DNA from: Atopobiaceae bacterium UBA5363
Lineage (GTDB): Bacteria; Actinomycetota; Coriobacteriia; Coriobacteriales; Atopobiaceae
DNA length: 40,285 nucleotides
Direction: 5' to 3'
NCBI GenBank assembly: GCA_002407925.1
Contig: DHPN01000033.1
Span: 10,335 to 50,619, forward strand
A program made the translations under genes and the position numbers. The notes under the pieces are model-generated. The model was not told the DNA's origin, ran no database searches, and saw nothing but the letters and a program-made list of their open reading frames with translations. Positions 1-7,412 of this stretch are shown here, one piece after another. Position 1 is the stretch's first letter, and the number at the start of each line of letters is the position of its first letter.

Positions 1-1530
1 GCTGTTGCTGCTGTTGTTCCCGTAGCCGAATTCCTCGAGCAGTGAGTTTTGCTGCTTTTCCTGCTGCTGCTGCTCCTCTTGGAGCTGCTCATCGTTTCCG
101 AGCGTGACTTGCACGCTTTGCTCGGTCCCATTGCGATTGAAGGTCACAGTTACAACGTCGCCTTCCTCATGGCTGCGCACAGCAATGATCATGCCGTCAG
201 CCGAAGTTATCGTGGTATCGTCGATCTTGGTGATGATATCGCCCTGTTTGATGCCCGCCTTGTCAGCCGGGCCTCCTGAGGTCACCTCTGCCACATAGGC
301 GCCAGAGTTTACGGACAGGTTGTTGGACTTCGCATTCTGAGAGTTAACCGTCAGCATTGAAAGGCCAATGTAGGCATGCGTCACCGTCTCGCCCGCGATG
401 ATCTTCTTCGCAATGGACACGGCGTAGTTGCCCGGAATCGAGAACCCTATGCCAGAAAAGTCCCCGCTGGTCGACTCAAGCAAGGTGTTGATACCCACCA
501 GCTGACCCTTGTTGTTCACAAGAGCCCCACCGGAGTTTCCTTGGTTGATTGCCGCATCAATCTGGATCAGGTTGGAATAGACGGTATTGCCAGAGCTCGA
601 CGACAGCACGGTGGAGCGATACAGTGCGCTCACGATGCCCGTGGACACTGATTGATCAAGGCCGAAGGGGCTGCCTATGGTCATGACCCAGTCTCCCACC
701 ACCAAATCGTCGGAGTCGCCGACCTCTATCGGCGTCACGCTTGCACCGTTGAGCTCAGCCTTGACGACTGCGATGTCGCTCGAGCTGTCTGAGCCGACAA
801 CCGACGCATCGTAGGTCGTGCCGTTGATATCAACGGTGATCGATGTTGCCCCATCTATCACATGGTAGTTCGTAATGATGTCCCCATCCGTGTCATAAAT
901 CACGCCCGAGCCAAGAGCCTCACCGTCTGAGGTCTCCACAGTAATGGACACAACCGACGACAAGCACTTCGATGCGACAGCGGTGGCTGTGGATGCGTCC
1001 TCGTCACTCGAGTTGATGGTGATCGACTGCCCCGTCGAGGTGCCGCTCGAAGACGTTGTGGCTGCTGACTTTCCTATCACGCCCGTGAAGAGCAGGATTG
1101 CAACGAGGATCGCCGCTCCGGCAAGACCGCCGAGCAGCCCCAACAAGAACCGCTTGCCGCCGCCATGGCCCTTTTTTGGCCGCTTTCCGGCATTCCCCAC
1201 ATTCTGTATCGGCCCTACGGGTCCGTTGGCTCCTCCGTACTGGTGCGCGCCTGCTGATCCTGCATGAGGCGAGCCTTGTGCAGCATCGCCGATGCCGCCT
1301 GACTGCTGTTGGGATGACTGTGTAAGCTGCGCTTGATATGCTGTAGTCGGCTGCTGCTCGGTAGCGCCAATGCCAGCAGGCCGCTCGTCTTGCGTGCCGC
1401 GCGGATCATAGACATAGCGAGTGTTCTGCTGATTTTGTCCTTGTTGCGGCGTCGACGACGAGCTAGAGCTTTGGGAGTCTCCGTCGACACCTCCCGGGAA
1501 AGGCGGACGGCCGTCTCTCGTTTCACCCAT
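1..1530 (-). CDS. htrA: HtrA/DegP-type membrane-anchored serine protease with PDZ domain (C-terminus cut by window edge)
   Basis: Surface protease or chaperone that would degrade or refold damaged exported proteins. The ATG at 1530 follows a TAAGGAGG ribosome site with 5-nt spacing. Residues 1-125 are a Gln/Ser/Gly-rich cytoplasmic stretch, followed by one membrane segment at about 128-153. The trypsin-like domain carries the full triad: His223 (NYHVIDG), Asp252 (SSDIAVVK) and Ser333 (GNSGGAL). A PDZ domain follows at about 405-490 (AYVAEVTSGGPADKAGI). The visible C-terminus is a Gln-rich tail encoded by CAG repeats and is interrupted at position 1, so the stop codon is not seen. The layout (cytoplasmic linker, one membrane span, protease, one PDZ) matches actinobacterial HtrA/PepD proteins. 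All catalytic residues are present, so it is expected to be active. It is transcribed in the same direction as the nitrogen block but is separated from it by 187 bases. Confidence 0.93.
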   Translation of the reverse strand, partial: MGETRDGRPPFPGGVDGDSQSSSSSSTPQQGQNQQNTRYVYDPRGTQDERPAGIGATEQQPTTAYQAQLTQSSQQQSGGIGDAAQGSPHAGSAGAHQYGGANGPVGPIQNVGNAGKRPKKGHGGGKRFLLGLLGGLAGAAILVAILLFTGVIGKSAATTSSSGTSTGQSITINSSDEDASTATAVASKCLSSVVSITVETSDGEALGSGVIYDTDGDIITNYHVIDGATSITVDINGTTYDASVVGSDSSSDIAVVKAELNGASVTPIEVGDSDDLVVGDWVMTIGSPFGLDQSVSTGIVSALYRSTVLSSSSGNTVYSNLIQIDAAINQGNSGGALVNNKGQLVGINTLLESTSGDFSGIGFSIPGNYAVSIAKKIIAGETVTHAYIGLSMLTVNSQNAKSNNLSVNSGAYVAEVTSGGPADKAGIKQGDIITKIDDTTITSADGMIIAVRSHEEGDVVTVTFNRNGTEQSVQVTLGNDEQLQEEQQQQEKQQNSLLEEFGYGNNSSNS

Positions 1531-1547
1531 TGAAGCCTCCTTAGTGG

Positions 1548-1569
1548 GACGGGCGCCCGTACGCCCGTC
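1548..1569 (-). promoter_or_regulatory. Strong hairpin in the htrA 5' leader, just upstream of its ribosome site
   Basis: The arms GACGGGCG and CGCCCGTC are a perfect 8-bp inverted repeat around a 6-base loop, ending a few bases before the Shine-Dalgarno. In the mRNA it would form a very GC-rich stem next to the ribosome site, so it could modulate translation or mRNA stability. There is no U-run, so it is not a normal terminator. Confidence 0.5.
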
Positions 1570-1594
1570 GGCAACTATCGTTGTTCAGGAGGTG

Positions 1595-1625
1595 AATATA
1601 CCCTGACCGGATGCATGTACCACAA
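1595..1625 (-). promoter_or_regulatory. Possible htrA promoter
   Basis: On the minus strand TTGTGG (1620-1625) is followed after 19 bases by TATATT (1595-1600), a good -10 match. The long spacer and the imperfect -35 make this tentative. Confidence 0.3.
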
Positions 1626-1717
1626 CTTGCCCCCTCACAACACGCTACGATGACAAGCCTTTGTGTTTCCTGAAAATGTGAGCGCCCTACCCACCTCATT
1701 GCCGAACTCCCTGGCGC

Positions 1718-2392
1718 TTACAGCTTGAAGAGATACCCAACACCACGCACCGTCACAATATGAGCGGCAATCTGGGGGCCCACCTTTGAGCGCACGCGAC
1801 GAATATGGACATCGACCGTACGCGTCCCGCCGCAGTACTCGAATCCCCAGACGCGATGCAGAAGCGCCTCACGCGAATACGCGCGAGAGGGATGTGTGGC
1901 CAGAAATGAGAGCAGGGAGTATTCCATCAGCGTCAAGTCCACTGACTCGTCGTCAATGTAAACCTGATAGGTCGCGAGGTTGATGGTCATGTTATCTACT
2001 GTGACGATGTCGTCCGGCGCGTTCTCCTCGCCTGGCCACAGAAGAAGCGAACACCTGACTTCAAACTCGGTGTCGCCAGCCGTCGAGAGAATAAAGTCAT
2101 TTCGTCCTTGGACGGGCAGATGGAATTTCGAGAGCTTGGACTCCTCCATGATGAACAAGCGTGGTATGAAGCCATTGTCGGCGACATATGAGTCGACGGC
2201 ATTGAGCGTCTCCCGCTCCATGTCTTGTGGATCGACAATTACAAGAGAAAAGTCATGGCCAGACGAAATGGCCTGAGCGAACGTCGCAGGCGTCGCCAAC
2301 GCAATGGAGACATCGAGCTTATGCGACAGATCGCGCATACGGTCGTGGTATCGCGTAGATCTAGCTATGAGCAAGATGTTCTTATGATGCAT
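1718..2392 (-). CDS. GlnR-like OmpR-family regulator with degenerate receiver domain
   Basis: DNA-binding regulator of 224 aa. Residues 1-115 form a receiver-like fold. Asp54 (VIVDPQD) sits where the phosphoacceptor would be, but the acidic pair after strand 1 is missing (ILLIARS) and no conserved Lys is visible. Residues 125-224 are an OmpR winged helix with recognition helix GGTRTVDVHIRRVRSK and wing VRGVGYLF. The degenerate receiver, the STAGDTEFEVR linker and the winged-helix sequence resemble actinobacterial GlnR, the orphan nitrogen regulator, as I recall its sequence. The start is ATG 2392 behind GGAG with 7-nt spacing; an upstream TTG at 2518 lacks a good ribosome site. It is last in the block with the glutamine synthetase-like and transporter genes, and an exact GlnR half-box lies upstream of that block. 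The family assignment rests on recall and context; a different atypical OmpR regulator remains possible. Confidence 0.72.
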   Translation of the reverse strand: MHHKNILLIARSTRYHDRMRDLSHKLDVSIALATPATFAQAISSGHDFSLVIVDPQDMERETLNAVDSYVADNGFIPRLFIMEESKLSKFHLPVQGRNDFILSTAGDTEFEVRCSLLLWPGEENAPDDIVTVDNMTINLATYQVYIDDESVDLTLMEYSLLSFLATHPSRAYSREALLHRVWGFEYCGGTRTVDVHIRRVRSKVGPQIAAHIVTVRGVGYLFKL

Positions 2393-2574
2393 GTGCTTGC
2401 TCCGTGTCCTGTATGGTAAGGCACTTTGATCAACATTGCCTGAGTTGTCAACAAAGACTAGCATATTTTCGGTACTTTCGGTTCCATTTCTGTTTACGAA
2501 CTGCATAGAAACGTCCAATTTCTCGCATTTGCAAAGTCAGAGCATGTCTTGGCGAAAGCCCACGGCAATATAGA

Positions 2575-2600
2575 CAGTAAATATTTTCAGTAAATATTTT
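2575..2600. repeat. 13-bp tandem duplication overlapping the transporter ATPase stop codon
   Basis: CAGTAAATATTTT occurs twice head to tail at 2575-2587 and 2588-2600, reaching into the ATPase stop codon. The 206-base gap between the ATPase and the regulator is clearly AT-richer than its surroundings. Slipped-strand duplication is the simplest origin. Confidence 0.8.
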
Positions 2601-3468
2601 AAACTTCTTTGATGCTCCCCAGGAAAGACGCCGTACGCTTGTTATGAGGGTGGTCAAAAACGTCTTCGGGCAGACCCTGCTCGACAACAACGCCACCTTC
2701 CATGAATACGACGCGATCTGCGACGTCGCGGGCAAAGCCCATTTCGTGTGTCACGACGATCATCGTCATGCCACTATTTTCTGCTAACTCGCGCATGACA
2801 TCAAGCACGCCACGGACCAGCTCCGGATCAAGCGCCGACGTCGGCTCGTCGAAGAGCATGACCTCCGGATGCATAGCCACGGCACGGGCGATGGCGACAC
2901 GCTGTTGCTGCCCTCCAGAGAGCTGAGGGGGCTTGTAGTTGGCGCGATCCGCCAAGCCGACGGCGTCAAGTTGCTCGCGTGCCTCAACCTCAGCTTCCTC
3001 TTTGGACTTTCCCAGCACTTTCCGCTGGGCGATCATCACATTCTCCAGTGCAGTAAGATGCGGAAAAAGGTTGAAGCTCTGGAACACCATGCCGAGGTTG
3101 CGGCGAACCTTTTGCTTTTGCTTCTCGCCGACGCCAGTAATCTCATGGTCGTTTATCAAGATGTGCCCAGCTGTAGGCGTCTCAAGCAAGTTGATGCAGC
3201 GCAGCATTGTCGACTTGCCGGACCCAGACGGTCCGAGTACGACGACGACCTCCCCAGGCCACACCGCAAGATTCACGTCACGCAGCACAGGCGTGTCAAT
3301 AAAGGTCTTACCAAGATGCTCTATGCGAATGACTGGGTGCTCTCCCTCAACAAAATGATGGCGAGTGCGGCCCTTTGCCCTGAGAAAAGCTTCTTTTGCG
3401 GCCTCGTCTGCCGGGAGGGCAACTGGCGTATCAACCTTCTTGTCCTTGGACTTCACCTTAATTGACAT
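2599..3468 (-). CDS. Polar amino-acid ABC transporter ATP-binding protein (GlnQ-like)
   Basis: Cytoplasmic ATPase that would energise import of a polar amino acid through the permease encoded just upstream. All motifs are present: Walker A GPSGSGKST (79-87), signature LSGGQQQR, Walker B VMLFDEPTSALDPE and the switch His in VVTHEMG. At 289 aa it is about 45 residues longer than a standard GlnQ; the extra part is a charged Lys/Ala-rich N-terminus before the usual start of the fold (IRIEHLGKTF). The start is ATG 3468, preceded by AGGAGG at 8-nt spacing; the frame also opens at a TTG 18 bases upstream. The gene overlaps the permease 3' end by 11 bases, indicating translational coupling. Substrate cannot be read from the ATPase; glutamine or glutamate is inferred from the neighbours. 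Confidence 0.95.
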   Translation of the reverse strand: MSIKVKSKDKKVDTPVALPADEAAKEAFLRAKGRTRHHFVEGEHPVIRIEHLGKTFIDTPVLRDVNLAVWPGEVVVVLGPSGSGKSTMLRCINLLETPTAGHILINDHEITGVGEKQKQKVRRNLGMVFQSFNLFPHLTALENVMIAQRKVLGKSKEEAEVEAREQLDAVGLADRANYKPPQLSGGQQQRVAIARAVAMHPEVMLFDEPTSALDPELVRGVLDVMRELAENSGMTMIVVTHEMGFARDVADRVVFMEGGVVVEQGLPEDVFDHPHNKRTASFLGSIKEV

Positions 3469-4891
3469 CCTCTGCGCCTCCTGCAAGTGGATGAGATGTA
3501 AATGGTGACATCAGAGCGCTCCAAGTCGAGGCTTGCTCGGCTGCTGAAGTCTGCCCCGGCTCTTCTGCAGACGAGGCTTGCACCTGCTTCGCGTTAGCGG
3601 CCTTGGCTGTGTCCTTCGGGCGCGGTCCGCCGCCATGCTCAGCGGCAGCGAGATGCTTTTCCACGATACTGACAATCTTGATAAGCGGCAGCGTCACTAT
3701 GAGGTAGTAAATAGCCGCAGCCATGTACGGAGTGATGTTGCCCGTAACGGCAGTGAGGTTCTTGGAATACATCATCAGCTCCATCACGCCTACCGAGGAG
3801 AGAAGCGACGTGTCCTTGTAGGAGGTGATGAAATCTGACGTCACCGTCGGAATGACGCGACGGATAGTCTGCGGCAAAATTATTGAGAACATCGTCTGCA
3901 TATGTGACATGCCAAGCGAGTCTGCAGCCTCATACTGGCCGATGGGGATCGACTGGATGCCAGCGCGGAAGATCTCGGCCAAATAGGCCGACGAGTTGAT
4001 CGCCATCACGATAACGCCCAGCACGTTGTTATTGATATTGATGCCTACCATTGGCAGACCAAAGAATGCGATGTATATCTGCAAAAATAGTGGCGTGCCG
4101 CGCAAGATGTTGATATAGACTGCGGCGATCGCGCGCAGGACCTTGAAGCGGGAGATCTTCAGCAGCGAGAAAATGAGACCTAAGACGATCGCAAACGGAT
4201 ACGCGATCAAAACGATGAGCAAGCAGATGAGCCAGCCAGGAAACAGAGAGGCAAAGCCGGTGAGCAAAAGCTGCGGCTTCAAGAACATGCCGCAGAACGG
4301 AATGGAGTTCCATGCCTGCACGGCCGGGCTTTCATCTAATGCAGTGACCATTTTTTGCAGAGGTGTATTGGCCTCAACGGTGATGGGCGAAGAAGCCTGA
4401 AGGTCTTCGGTCTGCCCGTCGCTGGTCGTATAGTCGCCAGTAACCGTAATGTCCCCGCCAGCCTCAGGGAAGACAACGCCTTCAACTTCAAGACGCAGCA
4501 AAGAGCCAGAAGATATTGGTTCAGAAAAACTCACGTCCAGTTCAGAACCATCACCTTGCGCCTGCCCCTCCACCGAGATGCGCGTCAGGCCGTCCAGCAC
4601 TGTAATGCGCGTCGTTGTCGAGTCAAAACTGGAGCCTTCCGGTAGCTTAAGCGTCAAAGACGAGACACTCTCACCGTCGTCGACTGTGGCTTCCCAGGTC
4701 AAGCGTGTCTCCAGCCCCCCGAGAACACCGTCACCACCGTCTTCGTTAGGACGCGCAGTCGCCTTGTTGATGGTCATTGCGGCTGCACTGACAGGAACTA
4801 GCGCAGCCGCTCCCGTTACGAGCAGCGACGCCACGAGGGCTACGCATATCATAACCAAATAATGTGCCCTGTGACACTTTGCCTCTCTCAT
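3458..4891 (-). CDS. Polar amino-acid ABC transporter permease with extra N-terminal extracytoplasmic domain
   Basis: Membrane subunit of 477 aa. The C-terminal 250 residues are a standard His/Glu/Gln permease with about five membrane helices and the coupling loop EAADSLGMSHMQTMFSIILP that contacts the ATPase. Ahead of it lies a region normal permeases lack: a signal-like hydrophobic segment (about 11-38), then roughly 140 residues of Thr/Ser/Gly-rich, beta-looking sequence (SLTLKLPEGSSF, ISSGSLLRLEVEGVVF) that would lie outside the cell. It is not a family 3 binding-protein domain, unlike the fused domains of some Firmicutes GlnPQ systems. The start is ATG 4891 behind GGAGG; an earlier in-frame start at 4954 has no clear ribosome site. 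The C-terminal tail is Ala/Ser/Glu-rich. The permease identity is sure; the role of the fused domain is unknown. Confidence 0.93.
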   Translation of the reverse strand: MREAKCHRAHYLVMICVALVASLLVTGAAALVPVSAAAMTINKATARPNEDGGDGVLGGLETRLTWEATVDDGESVSSLTLKLPEGSSFDSTTTRITVLDGLTRISVEGQAQGDGSELDVSFSEPISSGSLLRLEVEGVVFPEAGGDITVTGDYTTSDGQTEDLQASSPITVEANTPLQKMVTALDESPAVQAWNSIPFCGMFLKPQLLLTGFASLFPGWLICLLIVLIAYPFAIVLGLIFSLLKISRFKVLRAIAAVYINILRGTPLFLQIYIAFFGLPMVGININNNVLGVIVMAINSSAYLAEIFRAGIQSIPIGQYEAADSLGMSHMQTMFSIILPQTIRRVIPTVTSDFITSYKDTSLLSSVGVMELMMYSKNLTAVTGNITPYMAAAIYYLIVTLPLIKIVSIVEKHLAAAEHGGGPRPKDTAKAANAKQVQASSAEEPGQTSAAEQASTWSALMSPFTSHPLAGGAEDVN

Positions 4892-4932
4892 GAAGCCTCC
4901 AGACAGACTTGCCCCTCCTACCCTAGACGCTC

Positions 4933-5820
4933 TTAGAGCGCGGAGCCAAACCAATTTGTCTCAAGCTTATCCATCGTACCATCACTATCCATATCAGAAA
5001 GAGCCTCGTTGATTGCCTTGGTAAGCCCCGGGTTGTCCTTCGAGACCACAATCCCATACTGCTCCCCCGTCGGTATCTCGATGGCGACCTGCAAGTCCGT
5101 ATAGGAGTTCGTGCACTCATACTTCATGACGGGAAGATCTGCGACCACAGCGTCGTATAAGCCCGTCTGGCAACCTGTGAGCGCTTGGATCGTATCGTCA
5201 AGAGGAACGACAGTCGCGTTCGTGAGGTTTTCTTTCGCCCAATCTTCCCCTGTCGTGCCTGACTGCACGGCGATCTTCTTGCCGGCAACGTTAAGGGCAT
5301 CCTCCGTCGTGTCAGTGGCATCTGTCCTCGTGACGAGCGCTTGGTTGGAGTCCATGAAGGAGTCCGTGAAGTCAACTTCCTCTTTGCGTTCGTCAGTAAT
5401 CGTGAAGCTCGAAGCACCCACGTCTGCCTTGCCACCCTCTTTGATCGTCGCGATGATCGTGTCAAATTTCTGGGCCGGCAGATACTCGCAGGTCAGGCCT
5501 AGGCGTGAAGCAATCTCCTTCATCATGTCCACCTCAAAACCCACAGGATCGGTAGCGCCGTCAGGGACTGACTCCATCGGCGGGTATGCCAGATCTGAGG
5601 CGACGATGAGCTTGCCAGCCTCAACCAACGTATAGCTCTCGTCCGAAGATGAGCCCGAACTAGAGCTGCCTGACGAGGCAGACGACGACCCGCACGCCAC
5701 AAGAGCTGGCATGGCCGCTGTCGCAGCCGCAGCTGCAACAAGCCCAGAGACAAACTGGCGACGAGACCACAGTCCCACGTTGCCTGTAGTGCGGATAGAC
5801 TTCTTATCCATGCTCTTCAT
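4933..5820 (-). CDS. Polar amino-acid ABC transporter substrate-binding lipoprotein
   Basis: Family 3 extracellular solute-binding protein of 295 aa feeding the adjacent permease. The N-terminus has a twin-arginine motif (SRRQFVSG, Arg20-Arg21), an Ala-rich hydrophobic stretch and a lipobox ending at Cys43 (LVAC), so it is probably exported folded and lipid-anchored. A Ser-rich linker leads to the binding fold, with family hallmarks LIVASDLAYPPME, VGFEVDMMKEIASRLG, ADVGASSFTITDERKEEVDFTDSF and AVQSGTTGEDWA. These suit a glutamine, glutamate or cystine-type ligand, but the exact amino acid cannot be told. ATG 5820 lies only about 2 nt from GAGGGG, whereas a second ATG at 5811 is about 11 nt away; either could be used. 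The permease follows after 41 bases. Confidence 0.94.
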   Translation of the reverse strand: MKSMDKKSIRTTGNVGLWSRRQFVSGLVAAAAATAAMPALVACGSSSASSGSSSSGSSSDESYTLVEAGKLIVASDLAYPPMESVPDGATDPVGFEVDMMKEIASRLGLTCEYLPAQKFDTIIATIKEGGKADVGASSFTITDERKEEVDFTDSFMDSNQALVTRTDATDTTEDALNVAGKKIAVQSGTTGEDWAKENLTNATVVPLDDTIQALTGCQTGLYDAVVADLPVMKYECTNSYTDLQVAIEIPTGEQYGIVVSKDNPGLTKAINEALSDMDSDGTMDKLETNWFGSAL

Positions 5821-5925
5821 AGCCCCTCACCCCTTGTTCTTGCTGTGTTCGCCGCCAATAAGCGACGCTTGCATGAACGATAGTTTGGGGCTGTGATCGC
5901 TCACTCAACGGAACAAGGCATCATT

Positions 5926-5985
5926 GTAACAGGGCTGATATAAAGCCGTACCGTATTCGTTACTTTCTTTTGGATTGAGGTCACA
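5926..5985. promoter_or_regulatory. Weak phased GTnAC-like array upstream of the binding-protein gene
   Basis: In the 224-base gap between the glutamine synthetase-like gene and the binding-protein gene, five-base elements recur at 11-bp steps: GTAAC (5926), GATAT (5937), GTACC (5948), GTTAC (5959), TTGGA (5970), TCACA (5981). The spacing is that of a GlnR box, but the GAAAC half-sites are poorly matched. I treat it as a candidate secondary GlnR site or an internal promoter region only. Confidence 0.25.
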
Positions 5986-6044
5986 GTTTCTCGTTTCTGC
6001 ACAGGGCTGCATTTTCACAGAGTCGATATGCAAAGAGGCAAGCC

Positions 6045-7412
6045 TTAGATGCCGGCATAATATTTTGAGCGCTCCCAATCTGTGACAGCGCTGCAATATT
6101 CATCCCATTCCTTGCGCTTGGCAGCAACAAGATACTCCGCAATATGCTCTCCGAGCACATCGCGCATCAGCTCGCTACCCTCAAAGGCCTCTATCGCTTC
6201 CCCGAGCGTGGACGGCAAGCGGACGACGCCACGCCGTGCGAGCTCAGCAGGAGTGTCAGATAGAAGTTCAGCGCTCATCTCCTCGGGCAGAGGCAAACCT
6301 TCGTCTATTCCGCGCAAGCCGGCGCCGAGCACAGCGGCAATCGCAAGGTATGGGTTGGCGGCGGGATCGGGACTGCGCAGCTCTATCCGGGTCGACTGAT
6401 GCTTTCCAGGCTTATGCATCGGCACACGCACCAGAGCGGAGCGATTCTTGCGTCCCCATGTCGCATAGGCAGGAGCGTCACCTCCTGGGACCAGCCTCTT
6501 GTAAGAGTTGACCGTCGGGTTGGTGACGAGCGTAAACTCCGGGGCATACTTAAGGATGCCGGCGACATAGTGGCTGGCAAGGTCAGACAGATGGGCAACG
6601 GCGCCAGCTGAGTCGCTTTCCTTAGGTGCCCAAAAAAGATTGGTGCCCTCACGATCAAACAGCGACTGGTATAAGAACATGCCAGACCCGGAAACCCCTG
6701 TCATCGGTTTGGGCATGAAGGAGGCGAGCTGCCCAGCAGCATGCGCCTCAGCCCGAATGATATAGCGCGCCGTAACGATGTTGTCCGCTGCCGTGAGAGC
6801 CTCGGCATAGCGAAGCTCGACGGCGCTTTGAGATGGGGCACACGAGTGGAAGTTATACTCCACCGGCACTGACATCCGCTCGAGCATCATTGTCGTATCA
6901 CGCCGCAGATCAGAGGAGGCATCGAAAGACGTTAGGTCGAAGTAGCCCGCATAGTCGAGCGGCTGGGGGTGCACTGGAAGCGGGCTGCCGTCATATTTGA
7001 AGTAGAAGTACTCGATGCGCGGTCCAACATTTGCCACATATCCACGCTCTTCCATCTTGCGGAACAGCGCGCCAAGACAAGAGCGAGGATCTCCTTCGAA
7101 CGGCTCACGGTGCGGCGTCCGAATATCGCAGATCACACGCGCAGAAGGGCCATTTGCATACTTCGTCGACAGAATTTGGAACGTCGAAGGATCCGGGAAG
7201 GCGAGCATATCGGACTCCTCCATCGGTACGAATCCCTCTACCGCAGAGCCGTCGAAGCCAACCCCCTCTTCAAAGGCCTCCTCAAGGTCCTCGGCCGAGA
7301 TGGCAAAGGACTTGAGGGTCCCCAGCACATCAGTAAACCATAGCCTCACGAAACGAATATCGCGCTTCTCGACGGTCCTGAGCACGAAGTCGATATTGCG
7401 GTCGTCACTCAT
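6045..7412 (-). CDS. Glutamine synthetase type I-like protein, predicted catalytically dead
   Basis: 455 aa, collinear along its whole length with GSI-alpha enzymes such as Bacillus GlnA (VRLWFTDVLGTLK, NPTVNSYKRLVPG, RSPDPAANPYLA, C-terminal WERSKYYAG). Key active-site positions are altered: the first metal-ligand Glu of GPExEFF is Arg132, the HHE Glu is Ser190, the QxE Glu is Ala197, the GSGMH His is Phe246 and the flap Glu is Asp312. Only Glu134 and Glu344 remain of the six metal ligands. The feedback Arg in GFVRIEESD is Pro. I confirmed these codons in the DNA. The adenylylation insert of GSI-beta is absent. ATG 7412 follows AAGGAGG with 6-nt spacing; in-frame codons upstream lack a ribosome site. 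It heads the transporter-regulator block. Ordinary glutamine synthesis is unlikely; a regulatory or ligand-sensing role is my inference. A divergent ligase with rebuilt metal sites is the alternative. Confidence 0.9.
   Translation of the reverse strand: MSDDRNIDFVLRTVEKRDIRFVRLWFTDVLGTLKSFAISAEDLEEAFEEGVGFDGSAVEGFVPMEESDMLAFPDPSTFQILSTKYANGPSARVICDIRTPHREPFEGDPRSCLGALFRKMEERGYVANVGPRIEYFYFKYDGSPLPVHPQPLDYAGYFDLTSFDASSDLRRDTTMMLERMSVPVEYNFHSCAPSQSAVELRYAEALTAADNIVTARYIIRAEAHAAGQLASFMPKPMTGVSGSGMFLYQSLFDREGTNLFWAPKESDSAGAVAHLSDLASHYVAGILKYAPEFTLVTNPTVNSYKRLVPGGDAPAYATWGRKNRSALVRVPMHKPGKHQSTRIELRSPDPAANPYLAIAAVLGAGLRGIDEGLPLPEEMSAELLSDTPAELARRGVVRLPSTLGEAIEAFEGSELMRDVLGEHIAEYLVAAKRKEWDEYCSAVTDWERSKYYAGI

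Noticed and set aside
1681..1718. AGCGCC/GGCGCT pairing downstream of the GlnR-like gene as a terminator
   Set aside because: Six pairs around a loop of about 26 bases and only a short T-stretch; not convincing.
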